Positions 17,640-24,124 are shown, counted from the first letter of the stretch. The stretch: 35,896 nucleotides of DNA from a bacterium (GCA_017633675.1 JAGBOW010000117.1:1-35896); one strand, 5' to 3'. Program-made: numbers and translations. The notes: generated from the letters alone by a model not told the origin.

Positions 17640-17668
17640 TTGCCACTGCTAAAATTTAGGATTATACT
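17640..17668 (+). promoter_or_regulatory. Promoter of alr, nearly leaderless
   Basis: TTGCCA (17640-17645), a 17-base spacer and TATACT (17663-17668) end only 9 bases before the alr ATG. The mRNA leader would be about two bases and there is no Shine-Dalgarno. It diverges from the glycosyltransferase gene on the other strand. Confidence 0.65.
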
Positions 17669-17677
17669 AAGTTTGAA

Positions 17678-18802
17678 ATGAAAAATGTAAGACAAACAAA
17701 TATAAATATTCACAGAGACAGCTGGGTAGAAATTAATCTTGAAAATGTTTCTCATAATATGCGCGAAATCCGAAAAAATACCCCTGACGGCATAAAACTT
17801 CTTGCTGTTGTAAAAGCTGATGCTTACGGACACGGTTCAGTAATGCTTGCACCTACACTTTTAGCATCAGGCGCAGATATGCTTGGGGTTGCCTCAATTG
17901 ATGAAGGTGTTGATTTAAGGCAGGCAAAAATAAATTGTGAAATCTTAGTCTTGGGTGCAGTTCCCGTTTGGGCAGTAGAAACTGCAGTAAATGCAGATTT
18001 AATAATCTCAATTTTTTCAAGAGAACATTTACAAGCCTGTAAACAAACCTTTGAAAGAACGGGTAAAAAACCAAAGGTTCATGTAAAGCTTGATACCGGA
18101 ATGAACAGAATAGGAATTTCAACAGACGAAGCCGTTAAATTTATTGAACAAGTCAGAAAAGCTGATTATTTAGAGTTTCTAGGTGTGTTTACGCATCTGG
18201 CAAACGCCGAAATAAGAGAAAAAACTCAAATTCAAATTAACAGGTGGAATGATGTAATATCCAACATTGATACAACGGGTTTAACTTTACATATACTAAA
18301 TACTGCAGGTGCAATGTGTTATGATGTGCCGAATTCCAATATGCGAAGAGTTGGAATTGCACTATACGGATTATATCCTGATTTACCACCTGATGAAAAA
18401 GTCAGAAAACCCGATTTAAAACCCGTAATGTCATTAAAAGCCCGTATCGTAAATATTCACAATGCAAAAGACGGTGAGGGAGTAAGTTACGGTCATACCT
18501 TTACCGCAAAAGGCACAAGAAAAATTGCAACCGTTCCTTTGGGTTATGCTGACGGAGTATCAAGAAATTTATCCAACAAAATTTGCGGAACATTAAATGA
18601 TAAAGAAGTCAGACAAATCGGCAATATAACAATGGATCAGATGATGTTTGACATAACGGGAATTGATGCGAAGCCCGGAGATGTGATCTCTGTTTTAGAC
18701 GACAAACATTCAATTGATGAGTGGGCAAAAATTTTAGGAACAATAAATTATGAACTTACCTGCCGTCTGAAAGTGAGATTGCCGAGGGTTTATACAAGGT
18801 GA
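17678..18802 (+). CDS. alr: Alanine racemase
   Basis: This PLP enzyme converts L-alanine to D-alanine for peptidoglycan. Its 374 residues are typical. The PLP lysine is K46 in LLAVVKADAYGHG. KLDTGMNRIGI follows in the TIM barrel. The catalytic tyrosine lies in GVSYGHTF (about 270) of the C-terminal beta domain. GYADGVSRNL and MDQMMFDITG are also conserved. The start is set by the promoter: TATACT is 9 bases upstream, so translation is probably leaderless. The TGA stop lies inside the left arm of a family-A repeat, so the last residues (VYTR) are next to the insertion. The next gene on this strand (lpd) follows after that repeat. Confidence 0.95.
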   Translation: MKNVRQTNINIHRDSWVEINLENVSHNMREIRKNTPDGIKLLAVVKADAYGHGSVMLAPTLLASGADMLGVASIDEGVDLRQAKINCEILVLGAVPVWAVETAVNADLIISIFSREHLQACKQTFERTGKKPKVHVKLDTGMNRIGISTDEAVKFIEQVRKADYLEFLGVFTHLANAEIREKTQIQINRWNDVISNIDTTGLTLHILNTAGAMCYDVPNSNMRRVGIALYGLYPDLPPDEKVRKPDLKPVMSLKARIVNIHNAKDGEGVSYGHTFTAKGTRKIATVPLGYADGVSRNLSNKICGTLNDKEVRQIGNITMDQMMFDITGIDAKPGDVISVLDDKHSIDEWAKILGTINYELTCRLKVRLPRVYTR

Positions 18803-18920
18803 AAAGTGAAATGTGAGAAGTGAAAAGACCTTTACGCTCGCTACGCTCGTAAATATGTATATTTTTTGTTTACGAAGTAAACCGAAACGAACTTTTCACC
18901 TTTCACTTCTCACTTTTCAC
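18799..18920. repeat. Family A inverted-repeat element, copy A2
   Basis: The left arm is GTGAAAAGTGAAATGTGAGAA..., and the right arm is the complementary CTTTTCACCTTTCACTTCTCAC.... The core has the nested palindromes ACGCTCGCTACGCTCGTAAA and GTTTACGAAGTAAAC. The TGA stop of alr is the first TGA of the element. It fills the gap to the lpd Shine-Dalgarno. Confidence 0.8.
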
Positions 18921-18936
18921 ACAACAAGGAGCAACC

Positions 18937-20169
18937 ATGCAAGAACAACAAATCTACGATATCGGAATAATCGGAGGCGGGCCGGCAGGATATACGGCTG
19001 CTTTTCAGGGAAGAAAGCAGGGACTTTCAGTTGTTTTGTTTGAAAAAGATAAAATCGGGGGAGTATGTCTGAACAAAGGCTGTATCCCTACAAAAGCGAT
19101 TTTGCATTCCGCAGAACTCTATGAAGAAATGAAATGCGCACAGGATATAGGAATTTGCGCAAACGAAATTTCTTTTGACTATGAAAAAATTATTGAACAT
19201 AAAGACAAAATTGTTGAAAAATTAAGGAAAAATCTTGAACTTGCTTTAAAAAATGCAGGGGTAAAAATTGTTATTGGTGAAGCAAATGTTCAAAACAAAA
19301 AAATAACATCAAAAGGCGAAGTTTATGAATGCCGAAAAATAATCACCGCAACAGGCTCAGAACCCAAAGATTTTCCTACACTCAAATTTGACCACAAATT
19401 TGTGCTAAGTTCCGATGATATTCTAAATCTCAAAAATTTACCGAAAAACATTCTCATAATCGGTTTAGGTGCAATCGGTACAGAATGGGCAAGAATATTT
19501 TCAGCATTTGGTGTTGAAGTTTCGATTATAGAAACAGCCGAACATATTTTACCACTTGCAGATATTGAAGTTTCAAAACGTATTGAGAGAATTTTTAAAT
19601 CAAAAAAAATAAAAATGTATCTTTCAAACACTGTAGAAAAAATCGAAAACCGCAAAGTCCGCTTAAAATCAGGTGAAATTTTAGAGCCGGAATGCGTACT
19701 TCTTGCTGTCGGAAGAAAACCTGTAAATATAACAAATTCCGATATTTGTATCGGCGATGCCTGCGGAAAAATTCAACTCGCACATTTTGCAATTAAGCAG
19801 GCTATTAAAGAAGTTTCGGGAATTGAATTTGATGAAACACTTGTCCCGTCAGTAGTTTACGGAAATCCTGAAATAGCATGGGCAGGAAAACGTGAACAGG
19901 ATTTAGAGGAAGGAACATATCAAAAATCAAATCTTTTAATCTCCGCACTCGGAAAATCTCACTGCGATTGTTCAACAGACGGATTTATAAAAATTCTTTC
20001 TCAAAACGGAAGGATTGTTGGGGCACACATAGTTTCTAAGGAAGCATCTTCTTTAATTCAACAAATAACAATCGCTATGCAAAATAACATAACGATTGAA
20101 GATTTAAAAAAAGTCTGTTTTGCCCACCCGACATATTCGGAGGGGATATTTGAATGCCTATTTCATTAG
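18937..20169 (+). CDS. lpd: Dihydrolipoyl dehydrogenase-like FAD disulfide oxidoreductase, compact form
   Basis: The enzyme would reoxidise dihydrolipoamide, with NAD, in 2-oxoacid dehydrogenase or glycine cleavage complexes. It has a FAD-binding GGGPAG (13-18), the redox pair C44 and C49 in GGVCLNKGC, a NAD-binding GLGAIG and the catalytic HPTYSEG (H397, E402). At 410 residues it is about 50 shorter than normal. Roughly 35 residues are missing between VGRKPVN and ICIGDACG, where standard enzymes have the loop and strand leading to the FAD-ribose-binding Asp; the Asp itself (IGDA) is kept. The 3' end is also unusual. A 28-bp segment encoding SEGIFECL recurs at 20698-20725, where it reads on to a different C-terminus (LLSEK). 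The present ending LFH was therefore probably created by an insertion. AAGGAG precedes the ATG. No E2 or H-protein gene is nearby. Confidence 0.85.
   Translation: MQEQQIYDIGIIGGGPAGYTAAFQGRKQGLSVVLFEKDKIGGVCLNKGCIPTKAILHSAELYEEMKCAQDIGICANEISFDYEKIIEHKDKIVEKLRKNLELALKNAGVKIVIGEANVQNKKITSKGEVYECRKIITATGSEPKDFPTLKFDHKFVLSSDDILNLKNLPKNILIIGLGAIGTEWARIFSAFGVEVSIIETAEHILPLADIEVSKRIERIFKSKKIKMYLSNTVEKIENRKVRLKSGEILEPECVLLAVGRKPVNITNSDICIGDACGKIQLAHFAIKQAIKEVSGIEFDETLVPSVVYGNPEIAWAGKREQDLEEGTYQKSNLLISALGKSHCDCSTDGFIKILSQNGRIVGAHIVSKEASSLIQQITIAMQNNITIEDLKKVCFAHPTYSEGIFECLFH
20132..20159 (+). repeat. 28-bp direct repeat, left copy (end of lpd)
   Basis: The 28 bases starting CATATTCGGAGG and ending TTGAATGCCT are identical to 20698-20725. 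In this copy they encode YSEGIFECL of lpd. The two copies bracket about 540 bases holding a LuxR-type remnant and an XRE regulator gene. Confidence 0.9.
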
Positions 20170-20442
20170 ATTATATATCAAATTTGTTCTGTTTTTTGAA
20201 TTTGTTTTAATCAATATATTACTTACATGAGCTCTTACGGTTGCGCTGCTTATATACAGCTTCTTTGCTATTTCATAATTGTTACAGCCAAGTTTTATAT
20301 ATTCAATTATTTCTTTTTCCCTGTCGGTTAAATAAAAATTTTTTCATCATATTTTGCCTAACAATATCATTATTAAAGTCCACAGCATTAATAATATAGT
20401 TTAGTACAGTTAGAAATGCAATATGTAATATCGTAGAATTTT
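20158..20442 (-). pseudogene. LuxR-type (GerE) HTH gene remnant, frameshifted and 5'-truncated
   Basis: The minus strand reads LTDREKEIIEYIKLGCNNYE and goes on with IAKKLYISSATVRAHVSNIL to a stop at 20158-20160, a complete LuxR-family HTH. Upstream, the frame is interrupted at an A6 tract (near 20347). Removing one A would join it to NYIINAVDFNNDIVRQNMMK, which continues upstream without a good start until the divergent XRE gene at 20446. The sensor or receiver part is absent. It is therefore a remnant, or conceivably a slippage-dependent short protein. It reads into the left 28-bp repeat, so it belongs to the inserted cassette. Confidence 0.6.
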
Positions 20443-20445
20443 AGT

Positions 20446-20664
20446 ATGAAAAAAAATAGTCGTTTAAAAGAATTATTTGGTAAAAAATTAGCTTATATAA
20501 GAAAGAAAAAGAATTTATCACAAATGGAGTTGGCAGAAATTATTAATTCAAGTTTTAATTATATTAGTCAAATAGAATGCGGCAGGGCAAATATAACAAT
20601 GAAAGTTATTGAAACATTGTCTGATGCTCTTGATGTAGATGCAGTTGAATTATTTAGATTTTAA
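20446..20664 (+). CDS. Small XRE-family (Cro/C1-type) HTH regulator
   Basis: This 72-residue protein is almost entirely one HTH domain: LGKKLAYIRKKKNLSQMELAE-type helices (about 10-32), recognition region SSFNYISQIECGRANIT (about 35-51) and the C-terminal helix VIETLSDALDVDAVELF. It has no effector domain. TAGAAT lies 6 bases before the ATG and there is no Shine-Dalgarno, so a leaderless start is possible. It sits between 28-bp direct repeats at the lpd 3' end, next to a LuxR remnant, which suggests a transferred regulatory cassette. Its target is unknown; autoregulation is the default expectation. Confidence 0.85.
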   Translation: MKKNSRLKELFGKKLAYIRKKKNLSQMELAEIINSSFNYISQIECGRANITMKVIETLSDALDVDAVELFRF

Positions 20665-20697
20665 TTTTTTTAAAATACGCATAATATCCCTAACCTT

Positions 20698-20725
20698 CAT
20701 ATTCGGAGGGGATATTTGAATGCCT
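20698..20725 (+). repeat. 28-bp direct repeat, right copy
   Basis: This copy is identical to 20132-20159. In the lpd reading frame it continues as LLSEK and a TGA within the family-A repeat A3. It thus looks like the original lpd 3' end, left behind after the cassette went in. Confidence 0.85.
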
Positions 20726-20726
20726 T

Positions 20727-20850
20727 CTGAGTGAGAAGTGAAAAGTGAGTGGTGAGTAGTTCTTTTCGGTTTGCTTCGCAAACAAAAATATATATTTTTG
20801 CACTAAGTATCGATATAATCTTTTCACCTTTCACATTTCACATTTCACTT
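20727..20850. repeat. Family A inverted-repeat element, copy A3
   Basis: The left arm is GAGTGAGAAGTGAAAAGTGAG... and the right arm ...CTTTTCACCTTTCACATTTCA. The core is TTCTTTTCGGTTTGCTTCGCAAAC. The right end directly abuts the TAG stop of the minus-strand small secreted protein gene. The left end overlaps the old lpd stop codon. Confidence 0.8.
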
Positions 20851-21105
20851 CTATATTGACCCTGTCCAGAACGGAGGTCTGCCAAAATTCCAATATGTAT
20901 TTGCAGGGTTATAATCTTTACGGCGTCTTTTAAATAATTTAAATTTTTTCTCGGTTTTTACCTGTCCGTCACCGCTGACTGCAGTACCGTCAGTAACCGT
21001 AACTTCTTCAACAACTTCTTTGTAAGAACCCGGAACCTGATATACTTCCGCAAATGCACATTCTGTAAAACATAACAAACATAAAATTGTTATAAGATTT
21101 TTCAT
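20851..21105 (-). CDS. Small secreted protein of unknown function (84 aa)
   Basis: A signal peptide is clear (MKNLITILCLLCFTECAFA, with AFA|EV as the cleavage site). The Cys at 16 is not in a good lipobox, so it is probably periplasmic or exported. The mature part, about 65 residues, has an acidic, Val/Thr-rich segment (YKEVVEEVTVTDGTAVSG), a basic stretch (KKFKLFKRRRKDY) and an aromatic C-terminus (YWNFGRPPFW). AAGGAG lies before the ATG. The stop codon abuts a family-A repeat. I recognise no family. Proline- and aromatic-rich endings of this sort suggest a small envelope protein, but this is only a guess. Confidence 0.75.
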   Translation of the reverse strand: MKNLITILCLLCFTECAFAEVYQVPGSYKEVVEEVTVTDGTAVSGDGQVKTEKKFKLFKRRRKDYNPANTYWNFGRPPFWTGSI

Positions 21106-21192
21106 ACTATTCTCCTTTTACTTATATTATAACTATACAAAACATGAAAATCAATTTTTTTGCTACTAAATTTATTAAAATTTTACTTTTTA

Positions 21193-21201
21193 TGTTAATA
21201 T
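21193..21201 (+). promoter_or_regulatory. Extended -10 element of proA, leaderless start
   Basis: TG (21193-21194), one base, then TAATAT (21196-21201) end 6 bases before the ATG at 21208. No Shine-Dalgarno is present. The arrangement points to a leaderless mRNA and argues against the TTG two codons upstream as the start. Confidence 0.45.
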
Positions 21202-21207
21202 TTGTGT

Positions 21208-22455
21208 ATGAATTTTACGGAAATTGCCAAAAATGCAAAAGAAGCCTCACTTAAAATCGCTTTTCTTTCAACCGATATTAAAAACAAAGCCTTGTTGACA
21301 ATCGCAGACGAAATAGAATGCAACAAATCAAAGATTTTTGATGCAAATAAAATTGATTTACAAAAAGCCGAAGATTTGGTTAATTCGGGTGAAATTACAA
21401 AATCTGCCTTTAATCGTCTTAAACTGGACGAAAATAAAATGCGTGACATGATTCAGGGTATCAGAGATATATCAAAACTTGAAGATCCTGTTAATAAAAA
21501 GCTTTTGGCACGTGAACTTGATAAAGATTTAACGCTTTACAAAGTTTCTTGTCCTATCGGAGTTTTAGGGATAATTTTTGAAGCAAGACCTGATGTTATA
21601 GCGCAAATATCTTCACTTGCAATAAAATCCGCTAATGCCGTTATTTTGAAAGGCGGAAAAGAATCCGTAAATACTAACAAACAAATAATGTCCGTTATTA
21701 ATTCCGCACTTGAAAAAGTTGAAAATTTTCCCAAAAATGTTATACAACAAATATTTACAAGAGATGAAGTTGCAGAAATGCTTAAATGTGACAAATATAT
21801 AAATTTGATTATACCCAGAGGCGGAAACAAATTGGTAAAATTTATAAAAGAAAATACAAAAATTCCGGTACTTGGGCATGCTGACGGGATTTGCCATATA
21901 TTTGTAGATGAAACTGCCGATTTGGATATGGCAATCAGAGTTGTTACCGACGCAAAAACACAATATCCGAGTGCTTGCAACTCTGTTGAAACACTTTTAA
22001 TCCATGAAAACTTTAAAGGAAAAGAACATCTGTTTGCTTCACTTCAGTTATCGGAAATAAAACTTATCGATAATCCGGAAAGCTGGTCTTTTGAATACGG
22101 AGATAAAATCCTTTCCGTAAAAACCGTTAAAAATATTGAAGAAGCAATAAATCATATAAATACTTACGGTTCCGGACACACCGACAGCATTATTACAAAA
22201 AATGTTCAAAATGCCGAAAAATTTATGAATGAAGTGGATTCTGCAGGAGTTTATTTTAATGCATCAACAAGATTTGCTGACGGATTCAGATACGGTTTCG
22301 GTGCGGAAGTCGGCATTTCCACAAACAAAACCCACGCAAGAGGTCCTGTGGGACTTGAAGGTTTAACAATATATAAATACAAATTAATTGGAAATGGTCA
22401 AATTGTTGGTGATTATACAACCGGAAAAAAACAATTTCATCATAAAGATTTGTAA
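21208..22455 (+). CDS. proA: Glutamate-5-semialdehyde dehydrogenase (gamma-glutamyl phosphate reductase)
   Basis: This is the second step of proline synthesis: NADPH-dependent reduction of gamma-glutamyl phosphate to the semialdehyde. Its 415 residues are typical for ProA of the aldehyde dehydrogenase superfamily. The catalytic cysteine is C257 in YPSACNSVETLL. Other signatures are IGVLGIIFEARPDV, LKGGKES, IIPRGGNKLV, GHADGICHIFVD and RFADGFRYGFGAEVGIST with THARGPVGLEGL near the C-terminus. The usual partner proB is not adjacent; the upstream neighbour is an unrelated gene on the other strand. The start at 21208 is supported by an extended -10 ending 6 bases upstream. Confidence 0.95.
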   Translation: MNFTEIAKNAKEASLKIAFLSTDIKNKALLTIADEIECNKSKIFDANKIDLQKAEDLVNSGEITKSAFNRLKLDENKMRDMIQGIRDISKLEDPVNKKLLARELDKDLTLYKVSCPIGVLGIIFEARPDVIAQISSLAIKSANAVILKGGKESVNTNKQIMSVINSALEKVENFPKNVIQQIFTRDEVAEMLKCDKYINLIIPRGGNKLVKFIKENTKIPVLGHADGICHIFVDETADLDMAIRVVTDAKTQYPSACNSVETLLIHENFKGKEHLFASLQLSEIKLIDNPESWSFEYGDKILSVKTVKNIEEAINHINTYGSGHTDSIITKNVQNAEKFMNEVDSAGVYFNASTRFADGFRYGFGAEVGISTNKTHARGPVGLEGLTIYKYKLIGNGQIVGDYTTGKKQFHHKDL

Positions 22456-22536
22456 TCTTCAGAAATCTATAAAAATGTCTTAGCCGTATTTAAATTCTTT
22501 TTTTACATTTTTTAATATATGATTTTTTACATTTAC

Positions 22537-22565
22537 TTTTCAAAATTTATTTTGATTTGTATAAT
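22537..22565 (+). promoter_or_regulatory. Promoter of tdk
   Basis: TTTTCA (22537-22542), a 17-base spacer and TATAAT (22560-22565) predict a start near 22573 and a leader of about 60 bases before tdk. Confidence 0.65.
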
Positions 22566-22585
22566 AAAAATACTGAGAGAGGAGT

Positions 22586-22605
22586 ATGGCAGATTAAAAT
22601 CTGCC
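22586..22605 (+). promoter_or_regulatory. tdk leader: minimal upstream frame in a hairpin
   Basis: GAGAGGAG, a good Shine-Dalgarno, precedes ATG GCA GAT TAA (22586-22597). This three-codon frame lies in the perfect hairpin GGCAGATT-AA-AATCTGCC (22588-22605). The real tdk start at 22635 has its own AAAAGGGG site. The arrangement could modulate tdk translation or be a chance remnant. Confidence 0.35.
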
Positions 22606-22634
22606 GAAATCGGATTATACGTAAAAGGGGAAAA

Positions 22635-23255
22635 ATGACATACGGATACAGTTTTGAATTGATTACAGGTCCTATGAGCTGCGGTAAAACAGAGGAACTT
22701 TTAAGGAGAATAAGACGTTCTATTATTGCAAAAAGAAAGGTTAAGGTTATTTCGCCTGACGTTGATACAAGGACAAAAGGTGATTATATAGAATCAAGAA
22801 ACGGCTTATGGCTTGACGCAATAAAGGTTAAACATTCAATACAAATTTTAAGTGTAGTAAGACCTGAAGATGAAGTTATTGCAATAGATGAACTTCAATT
22901 TTTTGATGAAAATATTGTAAAAGTTATAACAAGATTAATGCAGGACGGCAAGAAAGTTATCGGAACAGGGTTAGAACTTGATTTTAAAGCAGAACCTTTC
23001 GGAAGCATGCCGGAATTGATGTGTATTGCAACAAGTGTCGATAAACTTCATGCGGTATGTATGAAATGCGGATGTGAAAACGCAACCCGTACACAAAGAT
23101 TAATTGACGGAAAACCTGCAGACAAAAACTCACCTTTAATCATGATTGGCGGAGATGAAACTTATGAAGCCCGCTGTATAAAGTGTTATGAACTTCCTGA
23201 TGTCGAAACCGAAAAGAAAAAACGCGGGTTTAGGTTGTTGAGTTTTGAGAAATAA
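22635..23255 (+). CDS. tdk: Thymidine kinase (type II)
   Basis: This enzyme phosphorylates thymidine with ATP in the salvage pathway. It has 206 residues from the ATG at 22635. I chose this start because the family begins with a short strand and P-loop (FELITGPMSCGKTEELL; P-loop 12-19) and AAAAGGGG precedes it. The Walker B/DELQ motif (IAIDELQFFD) is at about 85. The C-terminal zinc ribbon has CMKCGCEN and CIKCYELPD. The lasso segment lies between these cysteine pairs. The final GFRLLSFEK is repeated 683 bases downstream with synonymous changes (23909-23938), which suggests that an insertion duplicated the gene end. The promoter is at 22537-22565. Confidence 0.94.
   Translation: MTYGYSFELITGPMSCGKTEELLRRIRRSIIAKRKVKVISPDVDTRTKGDYIESRNGLWLDAIKVKHSIQILSVVRPEDEVIAIDELQFFDENIVKVITRLMQDGKKVIGTGLELDFKAEPFGSMPELMCIATSVDKLHAVCMKCGCENATRTQRLIDGKPADKNSPLIMIGGDETYEARCIKCYELPDVETEKKKRGFRLLSFEK
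23226..23248 (+). repeat. 23-bp direct repeat, left copy (end of tdk)
   Basis: GGGTTTAGGTTGTTGAGTTT plus TGA is identical to 23909-23931. In both copies the frame reads GFRLLSFEK and then a stop, but the last codons differ (GAG AAA TAA here, GAA AAG TAG there). Confidence 0.9.
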
Positions 23256-23320
23256 CTCGTCCAATCTCCATAGGTAAAGAAAGTTATTTTTGTAACGATA
23301 ACCATAAAACATTTAGCGGG

Positions 23321-23339
23321 CAATCCCCTCTCCTAGGGA
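23321..23339. repeat. P-family half copy, 19-bp direct repeat with 23453-23471
   Basis: CAATCCCCTCTCCTAGGGA occurs here and again at 23453-23471, on either side of a 113-base inverted-repeat element. This looks like an insertion into, or duplication of, a GC-rich palindrome. The 65 bases before it (23256-23320) contain nothing I can identify. Confidence 0.75.
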
Positions 23340-23342
23340 ACT

Positions 23343-23453
23343 GTTACTTTACTATTGCTCTCACAGTCATTCTGAGGCTGAAAAGTTATGAGATTCTTCG
23401 CTCCGCTCAGAATGACACACAGCCGAAGAATCTCATAGCAATAGTTTAGTAAC
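23343..23453. repeat. Nested inverted-repeat element (family C)
   Basis: The ends are GTTACTTTACTATTGCT (23343-23359) and the near-complementary AGCAATAGTTTAGTAAC (23437-23453), matching at 15 of 17 positions. Inside are two more perfect pairs: GTCATTCTGAG (23367-23377) with CTCAGAATGAC (23406-23416), and ATGAGATTCTTCG (23388-23400) with CGAAGAATCTCAT (23424-23436). The pairs interleave, so they form a pseudoknot or two exclusive folds. Similar GTCATTCTGAG/CGAAGAATCTC repeats are widespread in bacteria. No gene lies in the element. Confidence 0.8.
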
Positions 23454-23494
23454 AATCCCCTCTCCTAGGGAGAGGGTTAGGGAGAGGGGGTTAC
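23453..23494. repeat. P-family repeat overlapping the DUF559 3' end
   Basis: CCCCTCTCCTAGGGAGAGGG, then TTAGGGAGAGGGGG. On the minus strand it encodes the last residues (VTPSP) and the TAA stop of the DUF559 gene. It is the inverted counterpart of the copy at 23864-23897. Confidence 0.85.
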
Positions 23495-23839
23495 TTTTTC
23501 AATATTTTTATATATAAATTCAAGTACACTCTCAATATTTTTCAAATCATTGTCTAAAATCCTTATTATTCTATAACCTTTTTGACTTAAATAATTATCC
23601 CTTTCAATGTCATATTGTTTTTTATCATTTAAATGTTGCGATCCGTCAAGTTCTATAATTAGATTTGTGTCCGTACATAGAAAATCAACAACATATTTGT
23701 CTATTGGAACTTGTCTTTTAAATTTATAACCGAAAAATCTTTTACCTCTTAGGTAATACCAAAGTTTTTGTTCGCAATCTGTCATATTTTTTCTTAAATA
23801 TTTTGCAAAATTTATTGTTTCATCTGATGAACGTTTCAT
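23477..23839 (-). CDS. DUF559-family endonuclease-like protein
   Basis: This 120-residue protein has the DUF559 fold, related to Vsr and other PD-(D/E)XK nucleases. The segments are LRKNMTDCEQKLWYYLRGKRFFGYKFKRQ (about 15-43, split here only by reading), YVVDFLCTD with the first acidic residue, IIELDGSQHL with the E-x-D core, and IERDNYLSQKGYRIIRI near the end. The biological role of the family is not established. It is bracketed by inverted P-family repeats, one of which supplies its last five residues and stop. The whole block lies between two copies of the tdk 3' end. TGCTACTAT lies 8 bases before the ATG, and there is no Shine-Dalgarno. It may be the gene of a small mobile unit. Confidence 0.85.
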   Translation of the reverse strand: MKRSSDETINFAKYLRKNMTDCEQKLWYYLRGKRFFGYKFKRQVPIDKYVVDFLCTDTNLIIELDGSQHLNDKKQYDIERDNYLSQKGYRIIRILDNDLKNIESVLEFIYKNIEKVTPSP

Positions 23840-23863
23840 ATATTAAATAGTAGCATAAAATTT

Positions 23864-23897
23864 CCCCCTCTCCCTAACCCTCCCCCTAGGGGAGGGA
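23864..23897. repeat. P-family repeat at the 5' side of the DUF559 gene
   Basis: CCCCCTCTCCCTAACCC, then TCCCCCTAGGGGAGGGA. It is the inverse of the copy at 23453-23494. Together they flank the nuclease gene like terminal inverted repeats of about 34 bases. Confidence 0.85.
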
Positions 23898-23908
23898 ACT
23901 TCAAACAA

Positions 23909-23931
23909 GGGTTTAGGTTGTTGAGTTTTGA
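23909..23931 (+). repeat. 23-bp direct repeat, right copy
   Basis: This second copy of the tdk gene end is followed by AAAGTAG, so that GFRLLSFEK and a stop are again encoded. A family-A repeat (A4) starts at that stop codon. Confidence 0.85.
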
Positions 23932-23933
23932 AA

Positions 23934-24061
23934 AGTAGTAAATAGTGAATAGTGAGTGGTGAGTAGTGAATAGTTCTTTACGGTATGATGTAATGGTAAT
24001 ATGTTGCTAAAACTGTTTTATGATATGAACCTCTCACCATTCACCACTCACTACTCACTTA
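23934..24061. repeat. Family A inverted-repeat element, copy A4
   Basis: The left arm is AGTAGTAAATAGTGAATAGT... and the right arm CTCACCATTCACCACTCACT.... The core TTCTTTACGGTATGATGTAA is like that of A1. It starts on the stop of the duplicated tdk end. Confidence 0.8.
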
Positions 24062-24071
24062 ATAAACAACA

Positions 24072-24092
24072 GACCGGCCAATTTAGCCGGTC
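24072..24092 (-). terminator. Hairpin downstream of the 140-aa gene
   Basis: GACCGGC (24072-24078), a 7-base loop and GCCGGTC (24086-24092) lie 32 bases after the stop of the minus-strand gene at 24125. The T-run on the minus side is interrupted (TGTTGTTTATT), so termination is likely but not certain. Confidence 0.6.
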
Positions 24093-24124
24093 ATCAATAT
24101 TGAGTAAATGTGTATATTTATAAG

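Noticed and set aside
21537-21980. Open frames antisense to proA (116 and 147 codons)
   Set aside because: Both are shadows of a clear proA frame; neither has a start signal or recognisable protein features.
21208-22455. proBA operon
   Set aside because: No glutamate 5-kinase gene lies on either side of proA in this window.
23256-23320. Short minus-strand open stretch (MVIVTKITFFTYGDWTSYF) next to tdk
   Set aside because: It looks protein-like but spans only about 28 codons into the tdk end, has no start signal and no neighbour to support it.
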